Shown here piece after piece: positions 16,037-24,596 of a stretch of 36,501 bases of DNA (within the stretch, counting starts at the first letter, position 1; each line of letters starts with the position of its first letter). Where the stretch lies: NCBI GenBank assembly GCA_009841075.1, contig VXMP01000050.1, positions 1-36,501 on the forward strand, given 5' to 3'. The stretch comes from Acidimicrobiia bacterium (GTDB lineage Bacteria; Actinomycetota; Acidimicrobiia; Spongiisociales; Spongiisociaceae). The translations under genes and the position numbers were made by a program. Under the pieces are notes generated by a model. It did not search any database. It was not told the DNA's origin and saw only the letters and a list, made by a program, of their open reading frames with translations.

Positions 16037-17288
16037 CGCTCGGTACCGAGTACTCGAAGGTCAGGTCGCCTATCCGCACTTCATCACCTTCCCGGGCACC
16101 GGCTCTTCCCAAGGCCTCGTCGATGCCCAGCCGGGCTACCCGTCGAGACACCGCCAGAGCCGCCTCCGGTGAGGTTAGGTCGTTGACGGCCACGGCCCGT
16201 TCGGCGGCCCGACCGGTGACCACCCAGGTCGAACCCTCTCGGTCGACCGAGAAGCCGCCCTTCAGAGGTCGATGCAGAATATAGCCCTCATCCAGGTCGA
16301 CGGATCTTTCTGCCTCGCCGACTGCGGTGGCGATCAGGCGGACCAGCTGGTTGATACCTTGGCCGGTTACGGAACTTACTTCGACCGGATCGGGGAGAGC
16401 CTCCCGCCGCGCCGGGGTGAGCAGGGTTTCAGGAAACAGGTCCCGCTTGGTGACCGCCACCACCTTCGGTCGGTCCAGGAGGTCGGCGTCGTGGGCGGCC
16501 AGCTCCCGCTTGAGCACCTCATACTGCTGTTCCGGTGATAGTTCCTGAAGGGTGGACGGGTCGAGCAGAAACACCATCACCCGCACCCGTTCGCAATGGC
16601 GAAGGAACCGATGGCCTAGCCCTTTCCCTTCTGATGCCCCCTCGATCAGACCAGGCACGTCCACCAACACAAAGGACGAATCGTCTATTTCTACCACCCC
16701 CAGGTTGGGGATCAGCGTGGTGAAGGGGTAGTCGCTTATCTTGGGGCGGGCGGCCGAGACCCGTGAAAGCAGGGTGGACTTGCCTGCATTAGGAAAGCCG
16801 ACCAGGGCGGCGTCGGCGATCAGCTTTAGTTCCAGGGTGAACCAGCCGGCCTTTCCGTATTCGCCCTGCTCGCAGAAGGAGGGGGCCGGATTGGCCGCCG
16901 AGACCAGAGCGGCATTGCCTCGACCGCCTCGGCCGCCTTCCAACACCATCACCCGATGGTCTTCGGTGATCAGGTCGGCTATCAGAGAGTTGTCTTCGTC
17001 CAACACCATGGTGCCGGCCGGCACGCTCAGGGTCAGGTCGGAACCTTTACGTCCGTGACGGAGGTCGGCCTGGCCGTGGGTGCCGTGTTCCGCCATCCGA
17101 TGGGGCCTGCGGCGGAAGTCCTGGAGGGTGGACATTTCCTGGTCCACGGTGAGGATCACGTTTCCTCCCGAACCGCCCGACCCTCCGGCCGGTTTACCAT
17201 GAAGACGGCGACCCACCTGTCGAAACGAGACCGCTCCCGCCCCGCCGTTGCCGGAACGAAGACGAACCCGCACCCGGTCGATAAACAT
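16029..17288 (-). CDS. obgE: Obg GTPase, ribosome assembly
   Basis: 419 aa. Essential GTPase that acts in late 50S subunit assembly and stress signalling. The N-terminal glycine-rich Obg fold (MFIDRVRVRLRSGNGGAGAVS...GGSGGSGGNVIL) is followed by the G domain with G1 GFPNAGKST, G2 YPFTTL, G3 DVPGLIEG, G4 TKRD (usually NKxD) and G5 SSVTGQG, then a C-terminal OCT domain (about 340-415). Starts at ATG 17288; AAGGGG lies 10 nt upstream. It follows rpmA after 72 nt, the near-universal L21-L27-Obg order, and overlaps proB. Confidence 0.97.
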   Translation of the reverse strand: MFIDRVRVRLRSGNGGAGAVSFRQVGRRLHGKPAGGSGGSGGNVILTVDQEMSTLQDFRRRPHRMAEHGTHGQADLRHGRKGSDLTLSVPAGTMVLDEDNSLIADLITEDHRVMVLEGGRGGRGNAALVSAANPAPSFCEQGEYGKAGWFTLELKLIADAALVGFPNAGKSTLLSRVSAARPKISDYPFTTLIPNLGVVEIDDSSFVLVDVPGLIEGASEGKGLGHRFLRHCERVRVMVFLLDPSTLQELSPEQQYEVLKRELAAHDADLLDRPKVVAVTKRDLFPETLLTPARREALPDPVEVSSVTGQGINQLVRLIATAVGEAERSVDLDEGYILHRPLKGGFSVDREGSTWVVTGRAAERAVAVNDLTSPEAALAVSRRVARLGIDEALGRAGAREGDEVRIGDLTFEYSVPSDE

Positions 17289-17336
17289 GGCCTGTCATCC
17301 CCTTACGATGCGGTGAGGTGCGCACCCTCCCGATAT

Positions 17337-17351
17337 AAAACCGCGGGTTTT
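17337..17351. other. short perfect inverted repeat between rpmA and obgE
   Basis: AAAACC-GCG-GGTTTT is fully symmetrical and lies 9 nt after the rpmA stop. Read toward obgE, a GGTTTT arm ends the stem. It could be a weak attenuator or processing site that lowers obgE relative to the ribosomal protein genes. The stem is only 6 bp with a 3-nt loop. Confidence 0.3.
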
Positions 17352-17360
17352 CCCCAGGAT

Positions 17361-17618
17361 TTACCGGTCAGCAGACAGGACGCTTACCTTGCGGCGGCCA
17401 CCCTGCCGGTGATACTTCACCCGACCGGCCGCTACGGCGAACAAAGTGTCGTCGCCGCCCCGGCGCACGTTGATCCCGGGATGGATCCTGGTGCCTCGCT
17501 GACGGACCAGGATGGTGCCCGGCTTGATCTCCTGTCCGTCGAACACCTTGGGACCGAGCCGCTTGGCGTGGGAATCGCGGCCGTTCTTGGTTGAGCCTCC
17601 GCCTTTGGTCTTGGACAT
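17361..17618 (-). CDS. rpmA: 50S ribosomal protein L27
   Basis: 85 aa. Component of the large subunit whose N-terminal tail reaches the peptidyl-transferase centre. The hallmark N-terminus [20 protein letters not shown] is present without the cleavable leader found in Firmicutes, followed by [21 protein letters not shown]. The start ATG directly abuts the rplU stop, so translation is probably coupled. Highly certain. Confidence 0.98.
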   Translation of the reverse strand: MSKTKGGGSTKNGRDSHAKRLGPKVFDGQEIKPGTILVRQRGTRIHPGINVRRGGDDTLFAVAAGRVKYHRQGGRRKVSVLSADR

Positions 17619-17942
17619 CTAATCCTCCTTCCGGCTAGGGCCGACGTAGGTTACTTCAATGCGGGTGTGGTTTTGTCTATGACCCTGACGACGCCGATAG
17701 CCCGACTTGTTCTTGTACTTGAAAACTTCCACCTTTTTGCCCTTAACCCGGCCCAACACCTTGGCGGTTACCTCTAGATCCGACAGCTCATCGCGGGCGG
17801 TTATCACCCCGCCCTCGTCGTTAACCACCAGCAGCGGGGTGAAGCTCACCTGCTCCTCGGCGGTGTCGATTAGCTCCACATCCAGCCTGGTCCCCTCGGA
17901 AACCGTGGCCTGTTTACCTCCGGTGCGGATTATGGCGTACAT
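17619..17942 (-). CDS. rplU: 50S ribosomal protein L21
   Basis: 107 aa. Early-assembling 23S rRNA-binding protein. The family features MYAIIRTGGKQ, VFKYKNKSGYRRRQGHRQ and TRIEV at the C-terminus are all present. It follows rne by 52 nt, a gap that carries a hairpin, and abuts rpmA. The rne-rplU-rpmA-obgE order is standard in Actinobacteria. No strong SD is visible before its ATG. Confidence 0.98.
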   Translation of the reverse strand: MYAIIRTGGKQATVSEGTRLDVELIDTAEEQVSFTPLLVVNDEGGVITARDELSDLEVTAKVLGRVKGKKVEVFKYKNKSGYRRRQGHRQNHTRIEVTYVGPSRKED

Positions 17943-17978
17943 ACTCGGGTTGCAATCTTTCTTAGGGGTTAGCTTCTG

Positions 17979-17993
17979 GCAGAGCTGCTCTGC
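17979..17993. other. perfect hairpin between rne and rplU
   Basis: Minus-strand GCAGAG-CAG-CTCTGC starts 2 nt after the rne stop codon, 36 nt before the rplU ATG. No U run follows, so it does not look like a terminator. In this position it could mark an RNA processing site separating rne from the ribosomal protein mRNA, or be part of an L21 leader; this is inference. Confidence 0.35.
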
Positions 17994-17994
17994 T

Positions 17995-19581
17995 TTAGAC
18001 CGCTACTCGGGTGGTCAGCGGTTTGATGGGATCGCCGGAGGTGGCGGCGTACTCATGTAGCAGAAGGCCTCGTCCATAACAGGCCGGACACTCTTCGGAG
18101 AATGACTCTACCAGACCCTCGGAAACGTTTTTGCGAGTCATCTCCACCAGGCCCAGGCTGGAAACAGCGTGAACCTGGGTGGTGGTTTTGTCGGCGGCCA
18201 GAGCCGAACGCAACCGTTCCAGCACCGCTTCCCGATTCTTGGTGATCTCCATGTCGATGAAATCGATCACGATTATCCCGCCTATGTCCCTCAGGCGAAG
18301 CTGATGTCCGATCTCTTCGGCAGCCTCAAGGTTGTTGTGCAGGACGGTGTCCTCCAGGTTGCCTTCCCCGACATATTTACCGGTGTTGACGTCGATAACC
18401 GTCAGGGCTTCGGTTCGGTCGATCACCAGGTGCCCCCCGGACGGCAGCCACACTTTTTGGTCCAAGGCCCTTTTGATCTGGTCGTTGACCCGGAACCGGG
18501 AGAAAAGGCCCTGCTTGGAGCCCTGGTCCAGCTTCACCCGGGCCACCAGGTCGGGAGAGACTTCCTGTAGGTAGGTTCGGATCTCTTCGAAGGCATCAGG
18601 GTCATCGACCAGCAGGCGGCTGAAGTCATTGGTGAAATGCTCTCTCAGCACCCGGATAAGAAAGCTGGGTTCGCTATGGACCAGACGAGGGGCTTTACCT
18701 TTTTTGTCCTCTTCGATCTTCGCCCATTGGTCTTTAAGTCGAACAATGTCAGCCAGGATTTCCTCTCGGGAGGAACCGGCGGCGGCCGTCCGAACGATCA
18801 GTCCGAATCCGGCCAGAGGCTCGGTGCGGATTATCTTTCGAAGTCGGTTGCGCTCGGCCTCCGGCAGGCGGCGGGAAATGCCCAGCATCGAGGTCTTGGC
18901 GGACAAGACCAGGTGTCGCCCGGGCAGTGAAATCTGGCTGGTCAGACGGGGGCCTTTGCTGCCCATGGCGTCTTTTTCTATCTGGACCAGCATCTGATCG
19001 CCGGTACGAAGCTGACGTTCGATGCGCGGCCCTCTACCGGCGGTGCGGCGGCGGGCGTTGAGATCGCCGGCGTACAGGACACCGTCTTTTTTGTCACCGA
19101 TGTCGATGAAGGCCGCCTCCAGACCGGGCAAAACCCGCCGGACCACCCCCATGTAAATGTTTCCGACCTTGGATTCCTGGTCGGAGCGGTGCACATAGTG
19201 TTCCACCAGTAGGGGGCCTTCCATCACCACGATCTGGGTCTGGTGGGGAAGAACCCGCACCAACATCTGACGCTTCCCGGCCGGGGGCAGTGGTACTGCC
19301 CGATCCATCCGGTGGTGGGGGCGTTTTTGATTACGGTTTCCACCCGATTGGCGTCCGCTCTGGCCCGTTCGGTTGGGGGTGGTTTTCGCCCCGCCCCGCT
19401 TAGCACCCTTCTTGGCCCGCCGGGCGGATCCCTTTTTTCTCTTGGACGGTTTGGTCGGTAGCTCTCGTACCTTCCTTACCGTGACGGTTCTACCACCTAT
19501 CTTTGTGGTGGTTCTTTCTTCGGTCGAGTCTCCGCCGACCCCTCGGCGAACTACTTCGGCTTTTTTGGGCCGAAAAAACAT
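17995..19581 (-). CDS. rne: ribonuclease E/G family endoribonuclease
   Basis: 528 aa from ATG 19581, chosen because AAGGAG lies 9 nt upstream. The main RNA decay and rRNA/tRNA processing endonuclease. A basic Lys/Arg/Gly-rich N-terminal extension (about 1-105) precedes the S1 RNA-binding domain (about 120-225), an RNase-H/5'-sensor region, and the DNase I-like catalytic part with Mg ligands Asp397 (VIDVNTG) and Asp440 (IVIDFIDM). The zinc-link that joins dimers is CPAC (Cys498, Cys501). There is no long C-terminal degradosome scaffold, so it resembles the actinobacterial short form with a basic N-terminal tail. First gene of rne-rplU-rpmA-obgE-proB. It has a long leader with its own promoter and hairpin, described separately. 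Confidence 0.95.
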   Translation of the reverse strand: MFFRPKKAEVVRRGVGGDSTEERTTTKIGGRTVTVRKVRELPTKPSKRKKGSARRAKKGAKRGGAKTTPNRTGQSGRQSGGNRNQKRPHHRMDRAVPLPPAGKRQMLVRVLPHQTQIVVMEGPLLVEHYVHRSDQESKVGNIYMGVVRRVLPGLEAAFIDIGDKKDGVLYAGDLNARRRTAGRGPRIERQLRTGDQMLVQIEKDAMGSKGPRLTSQISLPGRHLVLSAKTSMLGISRRLPEAERNRLRKIIRTEPLAGFGLIVRTAAAGSSREEILADIVRLKDQWAKIEEDKKGKAPRLVHSEPSFLIRVLREHFTNDFSRLLVDDPDAFEEIRTYLQEVSPDLVARVKLDQGSKQGLFSRFRVNDQIKRALDQKVWLPSGGHLVIDRTEALTVIDVNTGKYVGEGNLEDTVLHNNLEAAEEIGHQLRLRDIGGIIVIDFIDMEITKNREAVLERLRSALAADKTTTQVHAVSSLGLVEMTRKNVSEGLVESFSEECPACYGRGLLLHEYAATSGDPIKPLTTRVAV

Positions 19582-19873
19582 TGCGAATATCTCCTTGATC
19601 CGAAGGGGCGGACGCGCCTGAGGAACCATAAACCGGCGATAACCCGGCAACGCGGTGTCCGGGAATAGCAGATAACCCGGTCTGATGTTCCTTCATGGCC
19701 TGCTCGGCCCCTTCTCTTAGCCTTGATTTGGCTGCTGATTTATTCGATGCCTTGGCGGACCGGTACTTAATGGCCCGGGCATCGGTGTTGCCGATATGAG
19801 CTAATCCGGCTCCAAAGCCGGTCAAGCTCCGTTTTGGCTTGCCCCTAAACATTTGGCGCATGATTCTCGGCAT
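19490..19873 (-). CDS. possible leader ORF upstream of rne
   Basis: 127-codon frame with a good SD (GGAG, 7 nt before ATG 19873) and a -10 box upstream. The predicted product is basic, rich in Lys/Arg/Ser/Ala, and resembles nothing I recognise. It covers the whole rne leader and runs 92 nt into rne in another frame, with the rne SD inside it. That arrangement would suit translational coupling or a regulatory leader peptide. It could equally be a chance open frame in GC-rich leader RNA, and nothing in its sequence shows that the protein is used. Confidence 0.3.
   Translation of the reverse strand: MPRIMRQMFRGKPKRSLTGFGAGLAHIGNTDARAIKYRSAKASNKSAAKSRLREGAEQAMKEHQTGLSAIPGHRVAGLSPVYGSSGASAPSDQGDIRNVFSAQKSRSSSPRGRRRLDRRKNHHKDRW
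19798..19829 (-). other. strong hairpin in the rne leader
   Basis: Two nested perfect arms: GAGCT/AGCTC outside and CCGGCT/AGCCGG inside, separated by a symmetrical 3x3 internal loop and closed by a 4-nt loop. It lies within the 5' untranslated region of rne, about 215 nt before the start codon. Structured rne leaders mediate autoregulation by RNase E cleavage in Escherichia coli; whether this one does so is inference. Confidence 0.45.
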
Positions 19874-19895
19874 GAGCCTTCTCCACCCGATAGGT

Positions 19896-19923
19896 ATTGT
19901 AGCACCTATGGTGGGTTAGGTGC
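19896..19923 (-). promoter_or_regulatory. rne promoter with an adjoining inverted repeat
   Basis: TACAAT (19901-19896, minus strand) is a good -10 box. Directly upstream is a perfect inverted repeat GCACCTA (19902-19908), 8-nt spacer, TAGGTGC (19917-19923), which spans the spacer and -35 position. It could be an operator, or a rodA terminator lacking a U tract. Transcription would begin near 19889, giving an rne leader of about 310 nt. Confidence 0.5.
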
Positions 19924-19928
19924 GAGCA

Positions 19929-21104
19929 TCACCAGAAATCGTTCGGTTCCCTTTCGCCAACCGGCGAACGTGACCTCCAGACGGAGTTGACGATCCCCAA
20001 TCCGCCCGACATGGCGATCATGGCCGACCCTCCGGCGCTCATGAAAGGCAGCGGCAGTCCGGTAACCGGAACCAACCCTACGGTCATGCCGATATTGACG
20101 AACACGTGGAAGGATAGCAGGGAGGCCATGCCTACCGAGATCAACGTCCCGAACGCATTGGGCGATCCGATCGCCACGATCAGCACCCGCCAGATCAGAA
20201 TGGCATAGGCCAGTATTACGGCCGCACTGCCGATAAATCCGAACTGCTCACCCACGGCGGTAAAGATAAAGTCGGTGGTCTGGGAGGGAATGAAGCTGAG
20301 CCGGGTCTGGGTGCCCTGGAACAAACCCCGTCCGAACAGCTGACCGGATCCGATCGCAATCTGGCTCTGGTTGAGGTTCCAGTTCACGCCCTGAAGATCG
20401 GCGGTCTGGTCGAAGAATCCGGACAGACGGTTGGCCTGGTAAGACCTGAGGATGTCCAGCTGGAACATGGCGAACGCCCCTACCACCCCTGCTACCCCCA
20501 GAACCAACATCTGTCGGATAGACGAGCGGGCCACAAAAAGCATCCCGATGGTGATGAAACCCACCACCAACATGGTGCCCAGATCCGGCTGCCGGAAAAT
20601 CAGAAAACCGGGTAGGGCGGCGGCCAGGAGAGCTCTTCCCAGCCGTTTCCAGGTCAAAAGCCGACCGGCTTCGGGGGCTAGTAGGGCGGCCAGCACCACG
20701 ATCAGGGCGACCTTGGCGAACTCCGAGGGCTGAAACTGGAACGGGCCCACCGGAATCCAGCGGGTGGCCCCCTTTTGCGGGGAGGCGAACAACACCAAAA
20801 ACAGGGCCAGCATCAGGCATATGTAAATCGGAACCTGGAAACGCCGATAGAGCCGGTAATCGACCATCGAGCAGACCAGGTAGGTCACCAGTCCGGCCAC
20901 GGCGAAAACGAGCTGCTTGCGCATGGCCGAGCCCGGATCTCCGGTCTCCTCATCCAACCGGATATAAGTTGACGAGTAGATCATCACCGACCCCAGCGCC
21001 ATCAGCCCGGCGATGATCAAAAACATCAGTACATCGGGTACCGGTCGAGGACGATCCTCCAATATTCCGCCCACGCCGGATCGGGAACGGTCACCGAGCA
21101 TCAT
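19929..21104 (-). CDS. rodA: RodA peptidoglycan glycosyltransferase (SEDS family)
   Basis: 391 aa from ATG 21104, 2 nt after the mrdA stop; the open frame upstream of this is inside mrdA and is not used. SEDS protein with about ten membrane segments that polymerises glycan strands during cell elongation, working with PBP2. Family signatures: GATRWIPVGPFQFQPSEFAKVALI, RQPDLGTMLVVG, QLFGRGLFQGTQTRLSFIPSQTTDFIFTAVGEQFG and LPFMSAGGSAM. Final gene of mreB-mreC-mreD-mrdA-rodA. It ends just upstream of the rne promoter region. Confidence 0.96.
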   Translation of the reverse strand: MMLGDRSRSGVGGILEDRPRPVPDVLMFLIIAGLMALGSVMIYSSTYIRLDEETGDPGSAMRKQLVFAVAGLVTYLVCSMVDYRLYRRFQVPIYICLMLALFLVLFASPQKGATRWIPVGPFQFQPSEFAKVALIVVLAALLAPEAGRLLTWKRLGRALLAAALPGFLIFRQPDLGTMLVVGFITIGMLFVARSSIRQMLVLGVAGVVGAFAMFQLDILRSYQANRLSGFFDQTADLQGVNWNLNQSQIAIGSGQLFGRGLFQGTQTRLSFIPSQTTDFIFTAVGEQFGFIGSAAVILAYAILIWRVLIVAIGSPNAFGTLISVGMASLLSFHVFVNIGMTVGLVPVTGLPLPFMSAGGSAMIAMSGGLGIVNSVWRSRSPVGEREPNDFW

Positions 21105-21106
21105 CT

Positions 21107-23089
21107 CTATCGCTCCGTGTCCTCGCCGGGGGCGAGGGGGATGACTTCCTCGCCGAACAGGTATTGGAAAATGGCCCGAGCTGCGGGTGCCGCCACCGCC
21201 CCGCCGGAACCGCCCTCGTCGACCATTACCACCACCACCCACCGAGGGGAATCCATCGGTGCCATCCCGATAAACCAGGCGGTGGAGTCGTGGAACTGGC
21301 CCTCCTGATCCACAAAGGACTGTGCGGTGCCGGTCTTGCCTCCCACCAGATCGACCATCGGACCCATGTCCTGGAAGGCTCGCCGGGCGGTGCCGGAGCT
21401 GACTACGGCGGTCATATCCCGGCGAAGCGACTCCACCGTAGAAGGACTTATGTCCACGGTGCGAAGTAGACGGGGCCCCAAGGTGCGGATCCGTTCGCCC
21501 TCGGCGGTTTCAATCGCCTCGGCCACTCGGGGTTGGTATACGGACCCTCCATTCATAAGCGACGCATAGGCCACCGCCATCTGCAGAGGGGTGGTAACGA
21601 TTGGTCCTTGACCTACCACCAGGTTCATGAGGTCGCCCCCCAGCCATCCCTCCTGCCTAACCCGCCAGGGCTGGTTTTCCTGCCACTCCTCGAATAATTG
21701 ACGATTGCCCAAAATGCCTTCCTGTTCGAAAGGAAGATCCACCTGGGTGGGACGGCCCAGGCCGAGAGCGCTCGCCCACTCCTGGACGATTCCTTCCCGA
21801 TCCGTGCGGGCGTAGCGGTCCCAGATCGACAGGGCCACCTCCCAGAAATAGATGTTGCAGGATCGTCTGAAGGCGTCGTGGAGGTTTTGGTCGCCGTCCG
21901 CCTCAGGGAAGGTCCAGTTTCTCCAGAGCAGCTGCGAGTCGTCCGTGAAATCGGCCGACAATCGGGCCGAGCACTCGATGGTCTCCTCCGGCGAGGAAAC
22001 CCCCTCCGGGAAAATGGATTCCTCCATGGCGGTCACATAGGTGATGGTCTTAAAGGTGGAAGCCGGGGGCTTGAGGCCTTGGATGGCCAGGTTGTTGAAG
22101 GCTTGACGATCCGACAGCTCTTCGAAGGTTTCCACATCGATGCCCCCGACGAACCCTTCCGGCTCGAAGGTCGGATAGGAAGCCATGGCCCGGATAGCGC
22201 CGGTGTTGATCTCCATGACCAAGGCGGTGGATCGCTCCGTGGGGGGAGGAATCTCGTCCGGGTCGGTGATCTCCTGTTCCGCTTTGATGGCGTTGGAAAG
22301 GTCAACCGCCTCGATCAGGATCCGCTCCACCTCCCTTTGCAGATCGGCGTCGAGGGTGAGCCGAACCGTGGAACCGGGAACCGGGTCTACCGTCCCGATC
22401 AGCTCCAGGATGTTGCCTTCCGGATCAATCCGATAGGCGGTTTTCCCCGGGGTACCCTGCAGAAACGGGTCGTACTCCCGTTCTACCCCTAGTTTGCCGA
22501 CCGGTGTGTCGATATACGGGGTGGTGAGGCGTTCCAGATCTTCCGGAGAAGGTAACCCCATATGCCCCAGAACATGGCCCATCAACGAGCTGTTCGGATA
22601 GCCTCGGATCGGTAGGGCACGAACCTCCACCCCGGGCAGGGTGGATCTTTGTTCCAAGATGAGGTAGGCGGTGTCGGCGTTTATCTCGAAGCCGATCAGG
22701 GAGGCCACCTGGCCGGAGGGAGTCCGTTCTACGGCCTGACGGACCTCGACCGGCGAAACATCCAGAATGGCCGCCAGCCTCTGGATGACCTCGTCTTCGA
22801 CCTCCAACGGGAGAACGGCTCGGTCGATCTCGATAACCAGATTCGGCACCGAGGTGGCCAGCAGGAGCCCGTTACGATCGACTATGTCGCCGCGTCGGGC
22901 CGGGATAGGTTCCACGCTCACGATATTCTGGTCGGCTTCCCGAGCCCAGACCTCACCGGTGGCCAGCTGCACATACCAGAGCCGGAAGAACAGCAGGCTG
23001 AGCCCCACGGTAAAGATCACGGCGAGAACGCCTACCCGCCAGGAAAGGTTTCTGGGCTCCCGGATCGGTTGGGGTGGTTGCTCTCTCAT
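21107..23089 (-). CDS. mrdA: penicillin-binding protein 2 (elongation transpeptidase)
   Basis: 660 aa class B PBP. A short cytoplasmic tail and one membrane segment (about 18-42) precede the PBP dimerisation domain (RRGDIVDRNGLLLA) and the transpeptidase domain. The active-site motifs are complete: Ser344-T-F-Lys347, Ser410-C-Asn412 and Lys585-T-G. It cross-links peptidoglycan on the outer face of the membrane with RodA as glycosyltransferase partner. ATG 23089 lies 18 nt after mreD. The length is typical of PBP2. Confidence 0.96.
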   Translation of the reverse strand: MREQPPQPIREPRNLSWRVGVLAVIFTVGLSLLFFRLWYVQLATGEVWAREADQNIVSVEPIPARRGDIVDRNGLLLATSVPNLVIEIDRAVLPLEVEDEVIQRLAAILDVSPVEVRQAVERTPSGQVASLIGFEINADTAYLILEQRSTLPGVEVRALPIRGYPNSSLMGHVLGHMGLPSPEDLERLTTPYIDTPVGKLGVEREYDPFLQGTPGKTAYRIDPEGNILELIGTVDPVPGSTVRLTLDADLQREVERILIEAVDLSNAIKAEQEITDPDEIPPPTERSTALVMEINTGAIRAMASYPTFEPEGFVGGIDVETFEELSDRQAFNNLAIQGLKPPASTFKTITYVTAMEESIFPEGVSSPEETIECSARLSADFTDDSQLLWRNWTFPEADGDQNLHDAFRRSCNIYFWEVALSIWDRYARTDREGIVQEWASALGLGRPTQVDLPFEQEGILGNRQLFEEWQENQPWRVRQEGWLGGDLMNLVVGQGPIVTTPLQMAVAYASLMNGGSVYQPRVAEAIETAEGERIRTLGPRLLRTVDISPSTVESLRRDMTAVVSSGTARRAFQDMGPMVDLVGGKTGTAQSFVDQEGQFHDSTAWFIGMAPMDSPRWVVVVMVDEGGSGGAVAAPAARAIFQYLFGEEVIPLAPGEDTER

Positions 23090-23107
23090 GCGGCGTTCTT
23101 TCCGGGC

Positions 23108-23611
23108 CTACCGGTAGCCGGGATTACCCAGCCCGAGGTATAACCTGGAGGCAAGCGGAAGGGCGATCAGGGCTAGCAGGGCGTTGTAGATGGGTACCAG
23201 CACCAGGGTCCTCACCAGGTCGGGATTACCTAGGGTTCCTTCTCCGAAAAGCGTACCAACCAGGGCGTTGGTACCCAGCCCGACCAGGGTGACAAACCCG
23301 AGCAGTAACGCTTCAATCGGAAGGCCGTAGGAGAAGTACTCTCGGATCCTCACCGTTAGATAGGCGGCCACGGTGAAAGACAAGGCGCTTAGACCAAGGG
23401 GGGCCAACCCCAGCAGGTCGATCAGCAGACCTCCGACAAATCCAAACCCCACCGCCACCTCCGGTTGAAGCCATATCCCACCGAGAATCACGACCAAAAG
23501 AACCAGATCCGGGGCGGCCCCAAAGAGTTGGATGCTTTGTAAGGCGGTGACCTGCACCAACACGCTCCCCACCAGCAGGATTACCATTACCGATATTCGT
23601 AGGATCGGCAT
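23108..23611 (-). CDS. mreD: rod-shape-determining protein MreD
   Basis: 167 aa from ATG 23611, which overlaps the mreC TAA by one base (TAATG); the open frame upstream lies inside mreC. Small integral membrane protein with five or six hydrophobic segments, a DLVLLVVILGGIWL helix and the GFGFVGGLLIDLLGLAPLGLSAL segment common in MreD. It links MreC to the elongation complex in the membrane. The sequence is poorly conserved in the family, but context and topology make the call safe. Confidence 0.93.
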   Translation of the reverse strand: MPILRISVMVILLVGSVLVQVTALQSIQLFGAAPDLVLLVVILGGIWLQPEVAVGFGFVGGLLIDLLGLAPLGLSALSFTVAAYLTVRIREYFSYGLPIEALLLGFVTLVGLGTNALVGTLFGEGTLGNPDLVRTLVLVPIYNALLALIALPLASRLYLGLGNPGYR

Positions 23612-24507
23612 TACTGATCCGCTCCGTCCGGTTGGCCGGCGGGCGGGGGTGTCTCTCCATCTACCGGTTCGATGACCTCCTCCTGATCCTCTTCCAAGGG
23701 GGACGGGGCAGGTGGCCACGGGATAACCGCCACATATTCCACCTCATCAAGCTCTCCCAACGGCTCTACCCGGGCGGTGATGGTCCCGAAACGGGGGTCG
23801 GCGTCTTCGGCCACCAGCCCGACGCTCAAGCCTTTAGGGTAGGCATTGGAGTCCCCATAAGGCCCGAAGGTAACCAGCAGCTCTCCCGCTTCGACCGGCT
23901 GGTCGGCTTCCAGGATGGACAGCTCCAACGTTCCCGCACCGAGCCCTTTTACCACTCCGCGCCTCCCGTCCGCCAACCCTACCGTAACCGCCGGTGCCCG
24001 CCGGGAGGTGATCAAAACAATGGTTGCCCCGGTGGGTCCGGACTCGGAAACGACCCCCACCAGCCCGCCCTGACCATCGACCACCGGCTGGCCGGAATAG
24101 ACCCCGTCGGAAGCCCCCTGGTTGATGGTGAGGGTGGGGTCAAGGGCACCTCCTCGACCGGTAACCTCGGCCGGAACCGCCAGACCGAACAGGTCGTCGC
24201 TAAGCCGGAGGGTCAGCAAGGTCTCCAGCTCCGAAAGCTCGGCTTGCAGATGGCCTACCTGGGCTACCTCCCGTTCCAGTATCCCGATCCGGTCTCGCAG
24301 GCGCTCGTTCTCCTCTCGGAGGCCGGCCAGGTTGGACAGGGCGTCGGAGAAATCCACAATCGGGTTAACCACCGTGTTGATAGCCGACTGCACCGGACCG
24401 GTTGCCCACTGGGCGAAGCTGCGTAGGTCGCTCCCGTATCCCCCGCTGGTGGAACGGATATCGATGGTCATGAGGGTTAGGGAGACCAGCAGCAGGGTGA
24501 TAGCCAC
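23611..24507 (-). CDS. mreC: rod-shape-determining protein MreC
   Basis: 298 aa from GTG 24507. One N-terminal membrane segment, a coiled coil (LREENERLRDRIGILEREV, about 62-97), then the beta-barrel domain with GALDPTLTINQGASDGVYSGQPVVDGQGGLVGVV, and a Pro/Glu-rich acidic C-terminal tail. MreC lies outside the membrane and activates PBP2-RodA. The GTG start leaves no cytoplasmic tail. The frame is open for 28 more codons (24508-24591) encoding a basic Arg-rich stretch as expected for an MreC N-terminus, but without ATG, GTG or TTG; an ATT or ATC start near 24591 is possible, preceded by AAGGGG. The stop overlaps mreD. Confidence 0.94.
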   Translation of the reverse strand: MAITLLLVSLTLMTIDIRSTSGGYGSDLRSFAQWATGPVQSAINTVVNPIVDFSDALSNLAGLREENERLRDRIGILEREVAQVGHLQAELSELETLLTLRLSDDLFGLAVPAEVTGRGGALDPTLTINQGASDGVYSGQPVVDGQGGLVGVVSESGPTGATIVLITSRRAPAVTVGLADGRRGVVKGLGAGTLELSILEADQPVEAGELLVTFGPYGDSNAYPKGLSVGLVAEDADPRFGTITARVEPLGELDEVEYVAVIPWPPAPSPLEEDQEEVIEPVDGETPPPAGQPDGADQ

Positions 24508-24596
24508 ATAGGCCGACCGATCAGCCCGGGCCTTTCTGTCAGACAGTGGAGACCGTCTGGTGTATCTCTGAAGTCTGGGAGGAGCGATAATCTATG

